Source: a virus. Taken from it: a stretch of 41,880 nucleotides of DNA. A program made the translations under genes and the position numbers. The notes under the pieces were generated by a model, which was not told where the DNA came from, did not search any database, and was given only the letters and a program-made list of their open reading frames with translations. Positions 39,297 through 41,880 of the stretch are shown one piece after another; the stretch's first letter is position 1, and each line of letters begins with the position of its first letter. Location: positions 1-41,880 of the IMG/VR virus record IMGVR_UViG_3300037963_002440; one strand, written 5' to 3'.

Positions 39297-40298
39297 TTAA
39301 CCCATTATATTTTTTAACATATCTTGCATTCCGCCACCTCTAAGTCCTTGGCCAACTCCTGCAAAACCACCCGATGTTCCAGGATAATATAAGTCTCTTG
39401 CTCTTTGACCACCTGTGCCTCCACCACCTGTAAATTGTTGCGGAGCACTTTGCGATGGGTGCACATAGTTCATTAAATTTTCAAGAAATCCTTGTTGAGA
39501 CTCTTCTCCGTAACCCATATCATAATACGAACCCATATTTGCTGTTGTAGCAGCTCCAGGAGTAGGAGCTCCTGGCACATATCTAAGACCATATAAAGGG
39601 TTAAGCCCATAATTTCCTGCACCACTTCCTTCTTCAAGATTGAAATCAGACATTGATAGATAGTATTCGTTTGTAGCATACTCTGGATTATTAAATTGCC
39701 CTTGTAAATCTTGTTGAGTACCAGGATATAAGTTTTCATACCAATCTGTAGCTGATTCATACATTAAGTTGCCTTCATTTTGATAAAGACCTTGTTCTAT
39801 TCCACCTTGATAAAATGACTCAATATAGTCATCAAAAGTAAATTGTCCAGCTCCAGTTGATTGCATCCAATCTAATGGAGACGAGCCAGCAGTAATTGCT
39901 GTTGCATCAAGCATATTGACAACTCCATCGTTGTTCACGTCAAATCCTTGACCCATTGCAGATAATCCAGGTTTTGGGTTATTTGGATTCATCATAAAAT
40001 TTTGCCCCATATAAATATTGCTTGGATTTTCAAGCTTATCCGTAGGTTTAGGTCCACCCATGTCCATAAAATCTTGTTGCATAGGAAGTTCTGATGGCCC
40101 TTTTGGCATAGGTTTATTAAAAAAGTTTCCAACACCTTGAAATCCAGGTTGCATAGGAAGATTTGATGGGTTTGGGTTTTTTGGAAAATTAATTTGATTG
40201 TTTGGCATGCTCATTGTATTAATATTTTGATTGGTATTTTGCATACCTTGCGTTAAAAAACTTGTAAATGGTCTGTTATGTCCTGGTAAATGTGGCAT
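39297..40298 (-). CDS. Met/Asn/Gly-rich structural protein with dockerin-like loop, 333 aa
   Basis: SD AAGGAAAA. Begins MPHLPGHN; the N-terminal 110 residues carry degenerate LPMQxxFxxMG repeats (three copies). Residues 120-131 (DVNNDGVVNMLD) are a perfect DxNxDGxVxxxD calcium loop. C-terminal GTSGGFAGVGQGLRGGG shares the GGFAG signature of the 261-aa protein at 19404. Probably a virion protein; function unknown. Confidence 0.6.
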   Translation of the reverse strand: MPHLPGHNRPFTSFLTQGMQNTNQNINTMSMPNNQINFPKNPNPSNLPMQPGFQGVGNFFNKPMPKGPSELPMQQDFMDMGGPKPTDKLENPSNIYMGQNFMMNPNNPKPGLSAMGQGFDVNNDGVVNMLDATAITAGSSPLDWMQSTGAGQFTFDDYIESFYQGGIEQGLYQNEGNLMYESATDWYENLYPGTQQDLQGQFNNPEYATNEYYLSMSDFNLEEGSGAGNYGLNPLYGLRYVPGAPTPGAATTANMGSYYDMGYGEESQQGFLENLMNYVHPSQSAPQQFTGGGGTGGQRARDLYYPGTSGGFAGVGQGLRGGGMQDMLKNIMG

Positions 40299-40532
40299 TT
40301 ATGCTTTTCCTTGTATTGAATCTTCACCGTAAATATACACAATATTATCGTCTAAATCAAATTCACTATCGCATTCAGGGCAAATCCAACCTAGAACCTT
40401 TCTTTTTACGTTAATTATGCCAATTCTTTTGGTTGCATCAGCATCAAAATACAAGTCATAATCGCATACAGGACAAGGGTCTTTGTCTCTACTCTGTTTC
40501 TTTGTGTCCGATGAGCTCTGTTTTGCTTCCAT
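40299..40532 (-). CDS. zinc-ribbon protein, 77 aa
   Basis: Two knuckles, CPVC (about 20-23) and CPEC (about 51-54), separated by 27 residues, with an acidic C-terminus (DLDDNIVYIYGED). GGAGG precedes the ATG by about nine bases, inside the small terminase gene, which it overlaps by 44 bases. Located within the packaging module; may assist terminase or act as a late regulator. Confidence 0.7.
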   Translation of the reverse strand: MEAKQSSSDTKKQSRDKDPCPVCDYDLYFDADATKRIGIINVKRKVLGWICPECDSEFDLDDNIVYIYGEDSIQGKA

Positions 40533-41247
40533 CTTTAAGTGCCTCCATTTGTTCTGATGTAAAACCTGACCATACAGTCAATTGTTCTTGTTTCGTTTCT
40601 GTGTCAAATAAACCAGAAATTTTTGACAACGAGTCCAATGAACGTAATTTATCAGAATCTTTGTCGGCAAGGTCTGCAATATCCTTATATCGAGACACAA
40701 TCCAATTAGCTGATACGTTTTCTTCCTCCAATACCCTCTTTATTTCTTCTTTTACCATCTTTTTAACCTCATCTTTTTTCATTAATTGTTTGGCTGAGTT
40801 GGCAATGTATTCACTACTCTTTGAATTCTTGAATACTTTTGCGTATGCCTGTGAGATTCCCATCCCCTCAGCCACATATCTAGCAAAAACAAACTCTTTT
40901 GGCTTTAATCCATCCTTTTGATATTGCTTAAATGCTTTATATGTCCTTGAAAATGTGTAAATGTTCTCAGCAATGCCATCTTCACCCAGTAATTTAATGT
41001 TATGATTGTCTACCCTGAACGTACCTAAGACAGTTCTTGAGCATTTTGTAACTTTTTTGGACATATTTATCTTTAAATCGTAACATTTTAGAATTTGACA
41101 CACGTTTTGGTCGTCTGTAACTACCCATTCACCCTCCTTTGCCTTACGCCAGTTCTCGTTTAATGGCTCATCTGGGTGATGAATCCGAAATTCTTGTATA
41201 GAATCATACAAATAATTCTTTTTTCCCTTAATTACTTTAAAATCCAT
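40489..41247 (-). CDS. terminase small subunit-like protein
   Basis: 252 aa. A central DNA-binding region, LKPKEFVFARYVAEGMGISQAYAKVF followed by SEYIANSAKQLMKKDEVKKMVKEE, matches the Terminase_2-type HTH plus helix pattern; the N-terminal 80 residues are beta-rich and the C-terminus acidic. It recognises the packaging site for TerL. First gene of the late minus-strand cluster; no SD, with the element TCTTATATTA four bases upstream of the ATG. Confidence 0.7.
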   Translation of the reverse strand: MDFKVIKGKKNYLYDSIQEFRIHHPDEPLNENWRKAKEGEWVVTDDQNVCQILKCYDLKINMSKKVTKCSRTVLGTFRVDNHNIKLLGEDGIAENIYTFSRTYKAFKQYQKDGLKPKEFVFARYVAEGMGISQAYAKVFKNSKSSEYIANSAKQLMKKDEVKKMVKEEIKRVLEEENVSANWIVSRYKDIADLADKDSDKLRSLDSLSKISGLFDTETKQEQLTVWSGFTSEQMEALKDGSKTELIGHKETE

Positions 41248-41251
41248 GAAT

Positions 41252-41261
41252 TAATATAAGA
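41252..41261 (-). promoter_or_regulatory. late promoter-like element TCTTATATTA before the small terminase
   Basis: Identical to the 10-mer before the portal and 4 bases from the ATG. If TATATT is the -10, transcription would begin at or next to the start codon, giving a leaderless message; consistent with the missing SD. Confidence 0.45.
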
Positions 41262-41629
41262 CATATTTGGTTTTAAAAAAAATTTAACATAAATTACACC
41301 TCGCATAAATGGTTTGGTTTGAGACTTGTTGCGTTTATGTTAGAAAAAGTAGCTACAATAAGGGGTGAATCAAAGCTACAGGCCAACTCGAAGACAATTG
41401 AGGCCGATTCTAGGGAAATAACCCGAAACTGATGATTGTCCGTGGTTTTAGTTTATTTGCTATAATCATATCCGATGGCAATATGGCTCCGAGAGTCTAA
41501 ATTGCAAAGGATTTAGAGAACTCTAGTAAGTGCTAGGGGTAATATCTCTCTATCCTTTCAACAATATTCACCAAGAGTCTATTAATAAAATATTTTGTAT
41601 ATTATATATTATAATAAACAAGGAGAAAA
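41262..41629. other. gene-free divergent region with extensive secondary structure
   Basis: No ORF with a ribosome site was seen. Stems: GTAGCT/AGCTAC (41349-41354/41374-41379); GGCC...GGCC (41381-41405); GGG/CCC (41413-41415/41422-41424); GACAAT/ATTGTC (41393-41398/41435-41440); TCTAAAT/ATTTAGA (41496-41502/41511-41517); and a 7+5-bp stem 41506-41519 with 41545-41558 that cannot coexist with the previous one. A TATAAT lies at 41461-41466. Could be a structured RNA, a regulatory leader or an origin. It matches no RNA class I recognise. Confidence 0.5.
41610..41615 (+). promoter_or_regulatory. -10-like TATAAT before the 57-aa gene
   Basis: TATAAT at 41610-41615, 15 bases from the start codon at 41630, in a very AT-rich run; no convincing -35. 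The SD AAGGAG follows. Confidence 0.3.
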
Positions 41630-41803
41630 ATGAAGATTAAAGGCGTAAACTTAAAAGATTTAACAAAAAAACAACAAAACGCAATGAAAAGACATTCTGT
41701 TCATCATACAGGAAATCATATCAAAGCTATGGTAAATGCAATGAAGAAAGGTAAGACATTTACACAATCACACAAAGATGCAATGAAAAAAGTAGGTAAA
41801 TAA
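41630..41803 (+). CDS. small basic HH/Lys-rich phage protein, 57 aa
   Basis: SD AAGGAG five bases from ATG. Sequence LTKKQQNAMKRHSVHHTGNH then IKAMVNAMKKGKTFTQSH and DAMKKVGK. Small proteins with this KxxHSxHHTxxHxxxM pattern recur in marine phages (recalled). Its strong basicity recalls the three Lys-rich proteins of the late cluster, suggesting nucleic acid binding. It is on the plus strand, divergent from the late genes, and would be the first gene of the early region if the genome is circular. Confidence 0.7.
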   Translation: MKIKGVNLKDLTKKQQNAMKRHSVHHTGNHIKAMVNAMKKGKTFTQSHKDAMKKVGK

Positions 41804-41871
41804 GAACCTAAAAACCTCACCTAAAGAAAATCTTAAATTAAAGTTATAAAAAGTTGAAAAATAGTATTAGA

Positions 41872-41880
41872 ATGTGTGTG
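41872..41880 (+). other. possible 5' end of the gene that continues at base 1
   Basis: ATG TGT GTG at the very end is in frame with the ORF open at base 1, because the window length is a multiple of three. This is used only as evidence for circularity. The start has no good SD, and a TTG at 41854 in the same frame is an alternative. Confidence 0.3.

Noticed and set aside
40433-40921. Plus-strand frame opposite the small terminase
   Set aside because: Shadow of the terminase and zinc-ribbon genes; no ribosome site.
41425-41437. GAAACTGATGA resembling hammerhead ribozyme core elements
   Set aside because: In a hammerhead, GAAA and CTGATGA are separated by stems; here they are adjacent, so the core cannot form.
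41349-41579. tmRNA, group I intron or RNase P RNA in the structured region
   Set aside because: None of the conserved cores (tmRNA 5' GGGGCTGATTC and T-arm, intron P7 elements, RNase P GAGGAAAGTCC) are present.

Overview
The window looks like most or all of the genome of an AT-rich, lytic, podovirus-like tailed dsDNA phage. The evidence is a complete head module (small and large terminase, P22-like portal, scaffold, SU10-like major capsid protein, decoration-like protein), short-tail and ejection-type proteins, a phage replication/recombination set, and dozens of overlapping tiny genes. No integrase, repressor, RNA polymerase, DNA polymerase, tRNA or CRISPR array was recognised. Shine-Dalgarno sites (AAGGAG type) are strong almost everywhere. 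Base composition and the small-protein families (lysine-rich proteins of the cyanophage/pelagiphage type, Gly/Met-rich proteins) suggest a marine or freshwater bacterial host; this is inference. The frame open at base 1 continues in frame back to an ATG at 41872 if the ends are joined, so the contig may be circular or circularly permuted.

Layout. (1) 1-4.8 kb, plus strand: an early region of about 23 small genes, mostly unknown, with several zinc ribbons and single-TM proteins. It carries six copies of a promoter-like element, GGAAC-N18-TATAAT-like, with exactly constant spacing, and six copies of a 13-base leader. (2) 4.8-11.4 kb, plus strand: a ribbon-helix-helix regulator behind a sigma70-like promoter and a tandem repeat, then a Cas4/RecB-like nuclease, a DUF1071/Sak3-type annealase, an SSB-like protein, an HTH protein, a lipoprotein plus membrane coiled-coil pair (spanin candidates), a DnaB-like helicase, a RuvC-like resolvase and a second PD-(D/E)XK-type protein. 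(3) 41.2 kb down to 11.4 kb, minus strand: one long late cluster running small terminase, zinc ribbon, Gly/Met-rich structural protein, transglycosylase-like protein, large terminase, portal, scaffold, capsid, decoration, small Gly-rich proteins, adaptor/connector proteins, lysine-rich small proteins, holin-like protein, metallophosphoesterase, MscS-like mini-protein, tail hub/nozzle, fibre, four putative ejection or internal virion proteins and a giant 1878-residue protein. It meets the replication cluster tail to tail with an 8-base overlap. (4) 41.25-41.63 kb: a 380-base gene-free divergent region rich in secondary structure, with hairpins that exclude each other, followed by a small basic plus-strand gene.

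How it works together. Early genes are probably fired by the repeated promoters. The RHH-headed cluster supplies recombination-dependent replication on top of host polymerase and primase. The late cluster appears to be started by a different element (TCTTATATTA) that sits directly against SD-less start codons of the small terminase and the portal, implying leaderless late messages. The most unusual items are the early promoter array, the structured divergent region, the MscS-like protein, the SSB-type C-terminal tails on both the SSB and the helicase, and the neighbouring virion proteins with calcium-binding loops.
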